From positions 21,739-85,738 of the forward strand of contig NW_020170402.1 in assembly GCF_000524195.1 (NCBI RefSeq): 64,000 nucleotides of DNA, read 5' to 3'. Of the stretch, positions 1 through 12,533 are shown one piece after another. Both the position numbers and the translations under genes were made by a program. This DNA is from Echinococcus granulosus. Lineage: Eukaryota > Platyhelminthes > Cestoda > Cyclophyllidea > Taeniidae. The notes beneath the pieces are model-generated. The model was not told the DNA's origin. It worked only from the letters and a program-made list of their open reading frames with translations, and did no database searches. Position 1 is the stretch's first letter; each line of letters begins with the position of its first letter.

Positions 1-317
1 ATAAATGACGTGAACGCAAAGGTCAAATGGATCAGGAGGGTAATTAGTTTCGATTCGTAGCTGTCGTGAGAAGTGATGCACTAACCAAAAACTGGGAGCG
101 CCGAAAATGATGCACATTAGAGGAAGATTTTACAGTCATTTGATACTGTTTTAAACGCATACCTAATTATAAGGACCCTTCAATCTGCAAAGTTTGTACT
201 TGTGCTTTGTTAATTGGCCCTCGCTACTACGCGTTTTCGTGTCCCAGTCCTTCTATGCGTTAAGGCCAAATCGTCTTCCATACTGCCGTACCCCTGTTGT
301 AACAGCCAGTGTAGTGA

Positions 318-495
318 CCCGAGTTCTTCCAGAAGACAAAAAAAGTCACTGCTGGACCTGAAAATGTACCACCGACGACAGAGGAACTGGGGGGTTACTG
401 CCTTGGCACGTGGGCCATGTTGCTCAGTTGAAGTACAATCGAGGAGACTTTGGTGCTCACTTAACCAAAATGAAGAGTTAAACAAAAGGAAAGCC
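318..495 (+). repeat. dispersed repeat copy 1
   Basis: A diverged copy of a roughly 150-175 bp family. It opens with a CCGAG(A)CTTCC-GAAGA-GAAAGAAG-like block, has a middle block around ACCGACG-CAGAGG, and ends in GAGTTAAACAA. The same order of blocks recurs at the other ten copies listed. Confidence 0.6.
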
Positions 496-916
496 AACTT
501 GATTCCAGTGGATAACTACTCTGGTTTCCATTTTTAGAGGCCGAACTCTAGAGAGCCAGAAGAAGTGAATACGCTCCGGCAGTATCTGCGACGACTCTCA
601 ATGAAAGGTTTGAAAATGACGCCCGACTTCAGCAACTATCTCAGCCACGTTTTCTGCAGGATTGGTATTAACAATTAAAACAAAACTACTCGTTAACCAT
701 CTGAATTAGTTCATTACGGAACTGTCTATGCTACTTGTTAGTTATCCTCTCAGGAGCACCCAAATTCAATGAATGGCGCAGTTGGTTCGTGAGTGATTTT
801 CTAATTGCACCGGCCACGTTGTGCCGACGGATGAGGGGTGTCGACCGGGAGATTGCTAGGGACAACGCTCAAAATGAGAGGAGGAGAATGTAGCACTTTA
901 TCTGGTTACCTCTTCG

Positions 917-1070
917 TTTTGGTTTCGCGGATACTTAAGCAACGGGCTTTTGTGCTTCCGCTGGGCAGCATGGCCTCCGAACCATGTCAGTAGCTCTAGG
1001 AGCCCTTCTGTACGCCAGTGATATATTTTTCGTCTTAATATTATGACTTCTTTTGTCTTCAGGAAAGATT
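917..1070 (-). repeat. dispersed repeat copy 2
   Basis: Inverted copy. The complement of TATGACTTCTTTTGTCTTCAG at its right end matches the GAAGACGAAAGAAGTCATA head, and the TTTTGGTTTCG-CTTAAGCAA side matches the ACCAAAACCGAGAGTTAAACAAG tail of the family. Confidence 0.55.
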
Positions 1071-1704
1071 CAGTGCGCCACAGATCTCAGTAAGATCAGA
1101 CACAAGCACTTTATAGCTAAAAACACATTCTATTAAACTTATATAGTGGCGTTAAAAAAATTAATCATAAGAATGATGAATAATTTTGGTAGCCCTTTTT
1201 TGACAACCCGGTAGCCAAAACCCCTCATCATTCTATTTCTTGAAACCAAATAAATATTCACTGCTTTATCAACTAAAAGGAGTCCGTTATATATATGAAT
1301 TTTATGAATCAAATAAAATACCTTTTTTATTGCTCAAACTTAGACGATGGGGGATGGAAATCTAGGCAGCAGTGCCAAAAATAACTTCACCAAATGTAGA
1401 ATGATAATAAAAGGCAATGTTGAGAATATTATTATTTTACGCATTAATTAAACCACCTATCCTATTTTAGTGTTTGCAGTAAGTAACTTGAGCCAAGCCT
1501 ACATTCGAAATAACCCATACCAGTACAAAAGACGACCTTTCATTAACGCCGAGAAATGCAGGAGGGTTAAGGCCACGGTTCGAAGACAATGCTGCCAAGA
1601 GCGAAGCAGGAACCAGGAGGAATAAGGAGTGTGTAGATAAATATCCGGTAAAACAAACATTAAACCACTAAGATATAACTGTAATACTTCGTTTAACACT
1701 GCCT

Positions 1705-1820
1705 ATTGATTAAGCAGTCACTTAACGCTCAACCATTGTACTTCCACTCGCCTCAGCCCTTCTGTATACCGGTAGTGTATCTTTCACCACACTCCTATGA
1801 CTTCTGCCGACTTTAAAGAA
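1705..1820 (-). repeat. dispersed repeat copy 3
   Basis: Inverted, shorter copy. It shares the AGAAGTCATA head, the CAGAAGGGCTGAGGC centre and a TTAAGTGACTGCTTAATCAA-like tail with the family. Confidence 0.5.
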
Positions 1821-2347
1821 CGTTCGGGGCGCTACTGTAACCTTGACCACTGTCTTGATTACATTGCAAAAACCAATTGGAAGATTATTACGCAAGTGCT
1901 TTTTCGTCACTTTTAAGTTTATAATGAAAAAGTAAAAACCAATCTAATCGTGACATTCGTTCTAATAATCTCGATACTGAATTAACCAAATCGCTACAGG
2001 CATATGATTTCTTGATGCACAAATTAGTCGCGAAAATAAAAGCAGAATATCCGAAACACACCAACAAATAGTAAATTTAACTAAAAGACTACGCCTGCTT
2101 GTAATATGTAAGCGCAAACGGTAGAGATGAGTGGCTGGTAGTAACCATGGCTGCTCCAACTTATCTGAAGAAACCTCGAGATATGGGGTTCAGAGACAAT
2201 CTCATCATGAGCAGAGCAGAGCTGACGAGCTGCCAACAGAAATGACAGCATAAACGCAACGTCATCCCACCATGACGCGGTAACCAAAGGCCATGGAGGA
2301 TGAAATGCTTACCTCATCCCATCTCATAAATATCCCAAAAAGTCATT

Positions 2348-2353
2348 TTTATT
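2348..2353 (-). promoter_or_regulatory. poly(A) signal of SF3B2
   Basis: AATAAA on the minus strand about 145 nt downstream of the SF3B2 stop codon, which is a reasonable 3' UTR length. No other canonical hexamer was noticed between them. Confidence 0.5.
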
Positions 2354-2496
2354 TACTCTTGGGGCAAATTTTGCCTCCAACCAACTACCAAAATCGCCAC
2401 AAAACCACAGCAAGTTCTAACATCACGGTGCTATTTCAAAACGCTCGGTGATATATACAGTCACGGAGATGGAGGAAGAATGAAAAAAAAAAAACG

Positions 2497-5400
2497 TTAA
2501 AACTTGAAGTCCTTATACTTCTTAGCTGCTGGGGGTCCACCCGTACTAGTAGTGCCCGAACTTGAAACGGTACCTGTCTTCTGCTGGGACTCGGCTCCCG
2601 CGAGTCGCTTTCGCAGCATCTTTTCGCGAGGATCTTCGGCCTGTAAAAAAAGAAAGGACACTGAGCCAAGTCTAAATGGTAACGTCACAAACATTTCCTG
2701 AAAACGCTCAGCTCTGATCCAACTTGTAAACGCAATGATCACACTGATTTCAGGATGATATGGAGGTTTGTAGGTTACTTTTTAATAGATGTTTCAAAGA
2801 AACTGGCACAATATCTGACACAACAAGATTTCAGTAGGTGTGATAACGAACGATGCCCCGACTTCCAAGAGAATGCCACAGTTACATTTTCATCCCCCGA
2901 ATCAGGCTTAGTAGACTAAGAGCACTAAACCTAACTTGGCAGACACAAACTGATTCAAGTCAGAAAATTTTAAGTATCATGCCATAAGGTAACGCATCGG
3001 CAAATTGCAAAAATGAACTTCTTAAGGGACATTTGTACATATTTGTCTTCTACTGTATGTATACGCTTAAATCATTTTAGGTATCATAACGACGCCAACG
3101 AGAATCACTCAATGTAACAACTCTCCTGGAGTTTCTGAAGGGTGATGAATATACGTAGGGATACAATTCTTTCTTCTGGACGCAGGTTGGGCAAGTGGAC
3201 ACTAGCAAAGTCAGTCCGCATGTGAATCAGCCGATCTCATTCACACACATGAGAAAATCAGCCACATCATTTCATTTCCTAAATACTTTTTTAACTAGCA
3301 CGTTTAGTATTCTGGTAGATATTTCAATCCACTGAACAGCATCTCACCAATTTTGACGATGTACCAATAAACGATGCTGACACTCAAGAGAATCTCCAAG
3401 TAGTTTTTCCTTTCGACCTCTCATTTTATTAACGGTGATGCTATATGTTCAAAAAACTCCGTTCTCAAATCCGACATTATTTACTGAAAGAGTTCGAAAA
3501 TGTTGAATAGTTCGCAGCACATTAACAGGAAAAAACCATCTACCGAAAGATTATAAGTAGCCACAGGCTCATAAAATCTAACCACCAAAGTAGGTTTCAA
3601 CACCAAGCAGAACTTCGTCTTTACAAAGTTCATCTAATCCCATAGGAGAGACGTCAGAAAAGCTTTATCACGAGAATAGTGGAGACCTACCTCCTCCCCA
3701 CGAGGAGCACCCGTAACCCCGGTGACATCATAAACCCGAGTTGAGCCAAGCATTGCTGATGGCTGTAGGGCTGTCTCGCGCTCAGGTAACACGCGATAAA
3801 GTTGTCCGGCAGCCAATCCAGTTCCCGGGGCAGGTGTCTCAAATCCGTCTGCATTGTCCATAGCCGCCTCGATGGTGCGCTTGCGCAGCTCTATGTTGCT
3901 CGGGTTTGCTGCCCCCACAGCCGCCGCTGCCGGTGTCTCTGCACCAATAACGCTGGAGACCGCCCCGCTTGGTGTGATTAAACTGAAGCGAAATGAAAAA
4001 AGTACCTGAATGCTCTCAGAAGTGACTACGAAACGGCATATTTGAGAATGCTACTTACCCAGAGGCAGGAGTAACCAAGCCACCCAAATCGATGCTGACC
4101 TTTTCGATGGGTTGGATCATTTCAGTAGGGGGGCCGGTGAGGCCTACTGTCTCCCCCTCACCACCGCCTTCACCCGCTTCACCAGTCTTATCCTCGTCTT
4201 CTTCGGATTCGTCTTCTTCTTCCTCCTCCTCTTCATCAGATTCCAGCTCGCCCCAAAGGCCACTCTTCCCGAGACCTGAGATGACGGGTTCCTCAGGCTC
4301 GGCGGGTCCACCGGTAGGCGGTGGTGGCGGTGGGACACCTGCCATGTTGCCACCGTTACCGAAGACGTCGCCGTAGATAGGACGGCCCATCTCGTCCACG
4401 GGAGGTTTGCCCCAACCACCGGGATGGTAGCCAAAGGCACAGCCAGGAGGTATGGGTGCATTGAGACCAGGAATGACTACGTTGGGGTAGGAGGGTGGGG
4501 GACCGTAACGCTGCATCGCGATTAACCATGGTGGTGGGTAGCGGTCAGCGTTCTATGATGAGAGATTGCGGATGATTCTTCTATCACTGTTACAGTGACA
4601 TCATTGTTTGCGTTTAGTTTACCTTTAACATCTACGCACCATAAGATAACTTCATCTGACATCTTTTTCATTGCGGATTTGACCACACAGCCCTTTCAGT
4701 ATTATGATCCGGCTAGCACGTTGGTGGCATGGGACTTAGCCAATGCCGTCCATAATACTAACTTCTAGATTTACAAAAATCGCTGAGAGTATCTTGAGGG
4801 CTACAGCTTTACAAGAAACATGGTTTGCCATAGCAATCGACCCAAGAGACCTTTAAACGAAGTGCCATCATTGCCTTAACCGAAGAAATTGCACTAGGAT
4901 TCATGTTTAAATTAGAATGTTTTAAGCGAATTTTGGTAGAGAATAATTGCGCGACTCGTTTAAGTAACCAAGACACGCAAAATAGGCAAAAACATCATAG
5001 CTAAAAGGGTAGCAAATGATGTAGCATGGGATGTTAAGTTATATGGAGTAAACATCCGTTGCTTTCAATGCAGCAAACAAATACTTCGAATTCGGTTCGG
5101 ACAGAAAAAAAAATATGTGGGGAAATCTGAGACAAATCGCTAAACACTAACATAGAAGCGAGATCACTTCGCTGAGGAAAATTTACTACTCCGAGGGTAT
5201 TGGAAATTTGTCGGCCATAGGAGGTAAATATCCATTAAGACTGCAATAAAATCATAATGCTGTTTAAGATGTTATTTTTAGCACCAGAAGCCTCCCACTA
5301 TCTACTCCGCTAACAGCGCAAAAAACATTCCTTCCCTACGATAAACCCTTACGATGACAATTTATGTCAGAAAGCAGCATGACCCGACGCAAATCTAAAC

Positions 5401-6890
5401 CTTAACGTTTGAAAGTTCCACTCCCGTACCTGGAAATCTATTCGAATCCTCACCATAGCCATTCCGCTCGAAAACGAAGATAAACAATTTTGTTGACGTT
5501 TATAGTTTGAAAACCCATTGAAAAGAGAACGTACCGGTCCAGTGGGGAGACCCAACGCAGTTCGCAACTCATCCGACAGATTACCCGGTTTTTTCTCCTT
5601 TAGCTTCACCTCGAACTCCTTTCCCTCGTAATAGAGATCCCCATGACTCGTCAATTTGGGCTTTGTCTGGTACTTAAAGAAAGCGTCATGCAGTTTTCGG
5701 TAGTCAATATCCACTTTGCCTATCTTCGGTCGAATTTTTTCCCTCATTCTTGTTTTTAGCGACTTTTCGGCGTCCTGTCAAAGTGCAGAAAAGCACTAGT
5801 GAATAAGGAAAAGGTTGATTGACGGTTCAGCAAATGAGTGGAGAAATGGATACATAAATCAAGAGTAAACAGGCAAGAGAAGTTAGGAAGCTAAATAAAT
5901 AAACCAGCCTGTGAAATATGAGGCCCTACCAACAAATCACAACCACAGACGGAGGCCCGAACTCACCTTATCAGAAACGGTCTGACGCATCTCCATGATC
6001 CCCGTCCGCGCAATAAACTCAGGTAGTCGAAAAGGTGGTTTTTCAAACCCTCTCTTGCCCTGAAGATACTTTCTCTTAGCGCACCAATGTTTGGGGACAG
6101 GAACAGTGTTACGATAGGATTTCAAGTAGACCAAAAGTAGGGGGTCCTTGGCACAAACGTCCCACATTTCAACCACGTCCGGTCGAGCAGCAGCCTGCTT
6201 TAAAGAAGCCACCGAGGGACGATTTAAAAGCTTCAGCTTCTTTTTGCTTAACGGTTGTTCCCTATTCGCATCGTCATCATCGTCGTCTCCGACGCCTTTC
6301 CTGTCACTCTTTTTCTCTGATTTTTTGGCACGAGCAGCTGCCTCTTCTGCTAGAAGGGCTGCAGTGCGAGCTTTAAGGCTCGGTTGATCCGGAGTGGTTT
6401 TGAAGGGGTCTCCAGTTAGACCAAAATCAGTGCCGACCCTATCACCATCTGTGGCACCGTCCCTCCCATCACCAGATTCGTCGAAGACAAGCTGGTAAAA
6501 ATCAAACACTTTTAAGTGAATAAGATGTTAGCGACGCAATACGGTATCACTTTAGTGCATCAGTTTGAGGAAAGACAGACATGAATTTAGAGACACAAAG
6601 TCACACACCTTGAAACGTTCGAACGGACCTGTGAGTTCGAAAACAGGATACTCTTTACGAGGGACTTCCTCAGTCTTCTCTTTCGCTTCACTAACTGAAC
6701 CAGAGTTTGAAGTCACAGAATCAGAGGTTTGGGCATCCTGATTGTCTCCACCCGCCCTTTTCCTTTGTTTGGACGCCTTTTTCTTTAGTTTTTTCTTTCT
6801 ATTCCTTTCCTGTTGGCGAGTCATGAAAGATGGATGAGCTTCATTTTCATCAAACCCTTCGTCAGCGGCGCCATCCTCGAGGACCGCCAT
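2497..6890 (-). CDS. SF3B2: splicing factor 3B subunit 2 (SF3b145)
   Basis: SF3B2 is a subunit of the SF3b complex of the nuclear U2 snRNP, which anchors the branch site. Six exons can be read, all with GT-AG ends and compatible phases: 6609-6890, 5967-6491, 5535-5774, 4059-4552, 3691-3967 and 2497-2640, giving about 653 residues. Diagnostic blocks are the DUF382 region (RPDVVEMWDVCAKDP, VPVPKHWCAKRKYLQGKRG, exon 2), REKIRPKIGKVDIDYRKLHDAFFK and the PSP-type NLSDELRTALGLP (exon 3), PPPWLIAMQRYGPPPSYP and GYHPGGWGKPPVDE (exon 4), an acidic run, and the C-terminal KKYKDFKF. The start ATG lies in a good context (GACAAGATGG) with an in-frame stop some 33 nt upstream. Compared with human SF3B2 (about 895 residues), the N-terminal SAP and proline-rich part is absent. 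So is the block before the C-terminal tail that in human contains DFSDMVAEHAA: exon 5 joins the last exon in frame and I found no coding for the block in the 1 kb between them. Confidence 0.93.
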
Positions 6891-7308
6891 CTTGTCCGTT
6901 AAAGGAGGTGATTTTACAGTCGCCTAGCCAATAGGAATCAAACAGACAAAGCCATAAGATTAACAAAAGTCTAACACCAAAAATAGCTTTAGAAAAATTT
7001 TTCGTGCCAATTTCAAATTCTTTAATAAACATTGACAGGATAGATAATTAAGGCTCATATTACTAACTTCTATTGATACGATTTACGATAACAGTTTTTT
7101 ACTAAATTGCGGTGAGTTTAACGAAAAAGTGGGACAGATATTTCATATTTTGCGAATACCTCTTTGCAATTTTGTAATTACTTGAACAGTCCGGCCTTGT
7201 TTTATACAGCTGCTAATTTGACTACTTTAAATTGATTGGTTAACCTATCCGGTGTTTAAAGGGACTGGATCGTGTTTAGCGTCGTTTGCCCCGGTCGTGT
7301 TGACTGTG
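6891..7308. promoter_or_regulatory. shared divergent promoter region SF3B2/ABCF1
   Basis: Only 418 bp separate the start codons of two divergently transcribed housekeeping genes. The stretch is AT-rich with no other coding signal, so it must hold both promoters or a bidirectional one. No clear TATA box was identified in it. Confidence 0.6.
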
Positions 7309-10300
7309 ATGCCTCCGAAGCGGAACCGTCGTAACATCAGTGCTGGTGAAGGAGATGATGTCCCCGCTAAATCTCAGCAGCGTAATGACATCTCTGATGA
7401 TGAAGGACCAGGGCGAAAGGGCAAAAAGAACCTTGCGGTGGATAAACGAAAAGGCAAAAAGTCCACAAATGACTTCCAAGTTGATGGATCTGACGGAGAA
7501 GCTAGTCAGGTTTCTAAGGATGCCGATGAAGCTAAGAAGTTGAAAACTGGTAAGGGGAAGAAGGATCGCAGACGCTACGACCATGATGATGATGATGACG
7601 CCCGAAAGCCCCTAGAAGACAAAGAAACCGCGGGGCAAGTGAAGCCTTCTGGGAAGAAGCAAAAAAAGGATAAGATGGGAGACGTGGATTTTGGCGCTGA
7701 TGAACCTAAGGCCGTTAATACCACTGCTCAAATTCACGGCGGCTTCGAAATAAACGAACCCGACGCGGAGGACGATCTAGACGAAGACTTTTACAAGAAG
7801 AAGCGAAAAGCCGGCCGTGGAGGGAAGCCGCAGGAATCACAACAACAACAAGGCCCCAAAAAGAAAGGCGGTAAAAAGGGACAAAAGGGTCGGCGCGGTG
7901 ATGATTGGGGTGACTCTGAAGAAGAAGAAAGGAAATTGGCTGAAAAGCTGGCCGATATAGGCCTTAAAGCCGCTGATGATTTCGATGGAAAAGGGTATGA
8001 CATGTATCAGCCAACAAGGAAAGGAAAACAGAAGAAAAATAGGCGATTTGAAGACTTTTTGGAGCCAGAAGAGGAGTTCGGAACGGAGGCTCTTCCACCT
8101 CCTGTAGATGTAAGGGAAGAGCAACCACAAAAGGGTAAACGGAAAAATGGCGTAGTAGTTGAGGCTAGGGAACCTGCACCCGAAGACTCGGAATACTCTC
8201 TTGAGATTAAAAAGGGTCAAGAGGTAACGAAAGGCGTGGATTCGAAAGAGATATTGGGTCTTGAATCAGAGACTAAAGGAGAGGAAGAGGCTAATGTTGA
8301 GTCACTGAAGACAGAAGTGTCAGAGCAGACTCTGGAGGCAGTCGTCGATTCTACAAAGAAGCAAAAGTTGTCGAAGAAGGAGATGAAGAAGCAGAAGAAA
8401 CGCGAAGACTTCGCCAAATTGGTGGAGATCGCCAAAGAAAACGTTCTGGCTAATGCGGGCACTCTGGATAACTTCTCTGTATCACAGGTTCGTTTAGCTC
8501 TTCTAGTGCTCGGTCATCAACTATATGTTACCCGTATTTTACTGTTACACCTAAGTTTGAACTAGATCTCACTTTTCGTACTTATAACTACGCATTTGTA
8601 AATAGGAATCAATCATATTTTTTTCTTCGGATGCTCATTTTCTCTATTTTGACGCTCAGTTTTATTATACTCGCGCTTCATCGCGCTACCGCATTTTCTT
8701 GAAAATTGTATTTAAGGAGTCCTTAGGCGTGTTTAGCACTAAATGATGCACTTATCAACCAGAGGAACTAATTTCTTGCTTCCAGTACTTAAAATATCCG
8801 GCATAAATCAAAGTGCTAGACGTGTGGATAGCTTATAGCAGTTCTTCTCCTTTTTTAACAGTTACTCGCGAACCGCAACTTGTTTATGTAAATAAATGCA
8901 TGCTTGCCACGTTTATTTGGCCCAGAATAAATGGAATTTGTGAGTCACAGGTATCAGTATCGTTGAATAGTCTGGTTCTTGGTGTTACGTAGGCCTACCT
9001 AAATGTGGCATTTGTAAGTAGTGTTGCAATATTGGTAATGAAACCTCATGATTTTGTTGTTGCATGTTTGTTACTGTTAACTTCACTGATGAATCTAGTT
9101 TATGAAGAAATTGCTAAGACCTGAGTTTTATCGGCAGATCTTTTCGCTCGTTCAGTGCATTTGCTAGTTTTTCCAGTCGGGTTCACGAAGGCACTGTTTG
9201 TACGATGACCTCCGTACCGCCACTTTGCAGCATAACAGCTGCAGTGGTTACCTGCCTTTCACAAATATAGCTTCTCTGTAGCATGCTATTCTTCACTTTC
9301 GAAAACTTAGTTTGAATCAATTTTGACGATTCGGTGCAACCTGATTTTGATCACTAGCCATCGTTTTTCTATTCGGATAATTGATGACTAATCTCCTATC
9401 TAATACAAGAAGTACCTCCCTGTCTGACCGCCTTTTTGATTTGACGTATTGTCTAGCAGTTTAATATCCCGTGAAGCTTGTGTCTTTTCCCTGAATGGTG
9501 AATAGACGTGTATTAAAACCCCATCTAATCCACCATGATTTTGTCCTTGCAGGCAGCAGGCAAGACAGTCCTAAATGAGAACCAATTAGATATTAAGGTC
9601 GAGACCTTCTCACTCTCTGCCAAAGGCAAGGATCTCTTTGTGAACGCCTCGCTTCAGATCACTCACGGTCGTCGCTATGGTCTCTGTGGTCCCAATGGGT
9701 AAGCCCCCTGTTCTACTGATCGTTTTGTTGTTAATTTTGCTTAGCCAGTCATATTGTAATCCCCCGATAGAGGTCGCTGCGTTCTGTCAGATGCTGCGCA
9801 TTGTGTTTAGAGCCCGCCGTAGATGGGGCTCGAGGCCATTCAGTCATATCTGATTTTCTCAGAAATGATGGGTTGTTGAGTTGATAAAATTTAGGAGATT
9901 TTGGCAAATTTCCATCAAGTAGTCTTCTTTGCAGTTCACCTTGAAGTAATCTTTGCGATTACATTTTGATTGTACACTTTTGGTATACGTCAATTGAATA
10001 TCTTAACAAAACGGTGACATTACAGCCTTTTTTCTCTGCACGCGGAGTAAAGTCGTCCCATGCTAAATTGACTGAAGTTTTGAGAAAGTGCTGGGCCCCC
10101 TGGCCGTCAAATTTCGGTTGCGTAATTTTCTCGGTTATCTCATGAATTATGCCTTTGGTAGGACCGAAAGCATTTAGAACAACTCTAGATGTTTGATTTT
10201 AAGGTTAATTTCGTCATTATTAGTCAATCACAGACCTTTGGCACGCGAAAATTTTATGGTGGGGGTTTCGAAACGCCCACATCATGAAGCGTTTTTTTTT

Positions 10301-12533
10301 TAAATTCCGTTGTTGCGGAATGGAGTCCTCGTCTACGAGGTGATTGGAATGTTTAAAGGTGGACATATTGGTGTGATGGATGCTAGTCGATCTGGACGTC
10401 TAACTTGATCTATGGCCACGTAGAATGAAGAATTAACTTTGGAAATGATTTGTCCAGCGCTTTGCTTTAAATTTAAGATTTGAGCAATTGCATCGTGTCA
10501 GAGGTGGATGGGAAAAGTGGCAAATCGATGTCGTTGGTTAAGAAAAATGCCACGTTTCCTAATCTCTTGTAGCCATGGTAAAACCACCCTTTTGCGTCAC
10601 ATCGCCGAACGAAAACTCGCCATTCCTTCTAACATCGATATTCTTCTTTGTGAACAGGGTACGTCTCCGTCATTGATCTACTGATGTCTGGATCCTGCCT
10701 ACCACCGGATCCATAATGCCTGCGTTTTCATTCCTTCTAGAGGTCATCGCCGATGACACGCCTTCAGTTCAGGTGGTTCTCAACTCGGATACGAAGCGTC
10801 TTAATTTGCTGCAAGAGTTGGAAACATTGCGAGAAAAGGTTGAAACCTCGCACGACGCAGGCGTGCTCGACCTCTATAACGAAGTGCGTTTCACCATTTC
10901 CATGTGGAGCACGCCTACTAGGTTACTTTAAGTAATTTCGTCTTTCTTCTCACCAGGTGCATGAGGAGCTGGTGGCCATGAGGGCTGACGCAGCGGAGGG
11001 CAAAGCGCGTCGTATTTTAGCTGGTCTCGGTTTCACTCCTCCAATGATGGAGAGGCCCACGAAGGATCTGTCTGGTGGTTGGCGGATGCGTGTCAGTCTG
11101 GCGCGGGCGCTCTTCCTTGAGCCTACACTCCTGCTTCTGGACGAACCCACCAACCATTTAGATCTTAACGCTGTTATCTGGCTTGATAAGTAAGTAGATT
11201 GGATTTTATGGATTTGGTTGTTTTAGTTACCTCCAGAGTTGGAAAAAGACACTTCTTGTTGTGTCCCATGACCAGTCATTCTTAGACAACGTCTGCACGG
11301 ACATTATCCACCTGGATCAGAAACAACTCTTTTACTATCGTGGTAACTACGGTAAGAAAACATTCTCTACTCATGGTGTAATTTCCCTTATCACATCCTC
11401 GGCAGAAATTGCCTTCCCACAGATCGTTTCAAGACAATGTTGGCGCAGAGGAGGCGTGAACAAATGAAGGAATATGAGAAACAAGAAAGGCGTCTGAAGG
11501 AACTTAAACAATCTGGAATGAGTGCTAAGCAAGCCCAAGCGAAGAATCAGCGTGAAGCCCTCACCCGCAAGCAAGGAAAGGGAAAGGGTGCTCAGAATAA
11601 TGGAGGGGAAGGTGGGCCAGCTGATGCAAAGCAGCTGATTGCAAAACCGAAGGACTATGTTGTTAAGGTAGGTTATCTTTTTCATTCGCTTATAATTTGT
11701 TAGTAGCACATTGGTAACGTCTGGTTTTTCTTTAGTTCTATTTCCCCAATCCCCCTCCGCTTAATCCTCCAGTCCTGGGCCTCTTTAACTGCAGCTTTGC
11801 TTATCCAAATCAGAAATTGCTTTTCAAGGATGTTAATTTCGGTGTGGACTTGTCGACCCGTATCGCAATCGTCGGTCCAAACGGCGTTGGCAAATCCACG
11901 TTTATTAAGCTTCTTACTGGTGAACTCACTCCCACAGAGGGCGAACGAAGAATTAACCATCGAGCCAAAATCGGAAAGTATGATCAGCACTCGGCGGACC
12001 AATTGAATCTATCTGAAACTCCAGCCCAATATCTTATGCGCTTGTTCAATCTCCCCATGCAGGTAGTTTAATTCTTTTCTCAAATTGACTTGCGGAATTA
12101 GTTGTGGAGTTATGGTTTAATGCCATCTTAGGAGGCAAGAGGCACCTTAGGCAAATTCGGGTTGGAGAGTCACGCGCATACGATCCCCAACGCCGACCTT
12201 TCAGGTGGCCAAAAGGCTCGTGTCGCCTTTGCCGAGCTCTCGAAACGTGCACCCGACATTCTAATCCTTGATGAGCCCACCAACAACCTTGACATAGAGT
12301 CTATAGATGCACTGGCCGAGGCTATTAACAATTTCGAAGGCGGGGTGATTATAGTAAGTCACGACGAACGCCTTATTCGTGATACGGAGTGCATTCTCTG
12401 GATCATTGAGGATCAGGATATCGTCGAAATTTGTGGAGAGTTTGATGACTACCGACGGGAGATCCTAGAAGCTTTGGGCGAAGAATTGGCCAATCCGAGC
12501 AAAGTGGCAGCCGCTGCTGGGTGTCTTGATTGA
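7309..12533 (+). CDS. ABCF1: ATP-binding cassette subfamily F member 1 (ABC50-like)
   Basis: ABCF1 is a soluble twin-ABC ATPase that binds eIF2 and ribosomes and acts in translation initiation. Nine exons join in frame: 7309-8487, 9553-9698, 10573-10658, 10741-10883, 10957-11189, 11227-11351, 11423-11667, 11736-12062 and 12132-12533, for about 961 residues. Exon 1 codes a long lysine/glutamate/aspartate-rich N-terminal part, the eIF2-binding type of region, ending NFSVSQ as in human. NBD1 has Walker A GPNGHGKTT (split over the exon 2/3 border), signature [14 protein letters not shown] and Walker [15 protein letters not shown] charged coiled-coil linker follows ([13 protein letters not shown]). 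NBD2 has [22 protein letters not shown] and [15 protein letters not shown]. The tail EILEALGEE matches the family. I chose the ATG of MPPKRNRR at 7309, as only a GTG lies in frame upstream. The protein is longer than human ABCF1 (845 residues), mostly in the N-terminal part. Confidence 0.96.

Larger units (their letters stand above)
1..2347. other. gene-free flank with dispersed repeats
   Basis: I see no convincing exon here on either strand. Short open frames at 210-537 overlap a copy of the dispersed repeat family and have no recognisable protein content. Three copies of that repeat lie here (about 318-495, 917-1070 and 1705-1820). The remainder is AT-rich intergenic sequence downstream of SF3B2. 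Confidence 0.6.

Noticed and set aside
214..537. 107-residue plus-strand frame at the window start
   Set aside because: It overlaps dispersed repeat copy 1 and has an antisense frame of similar length; composition is not protein-like.
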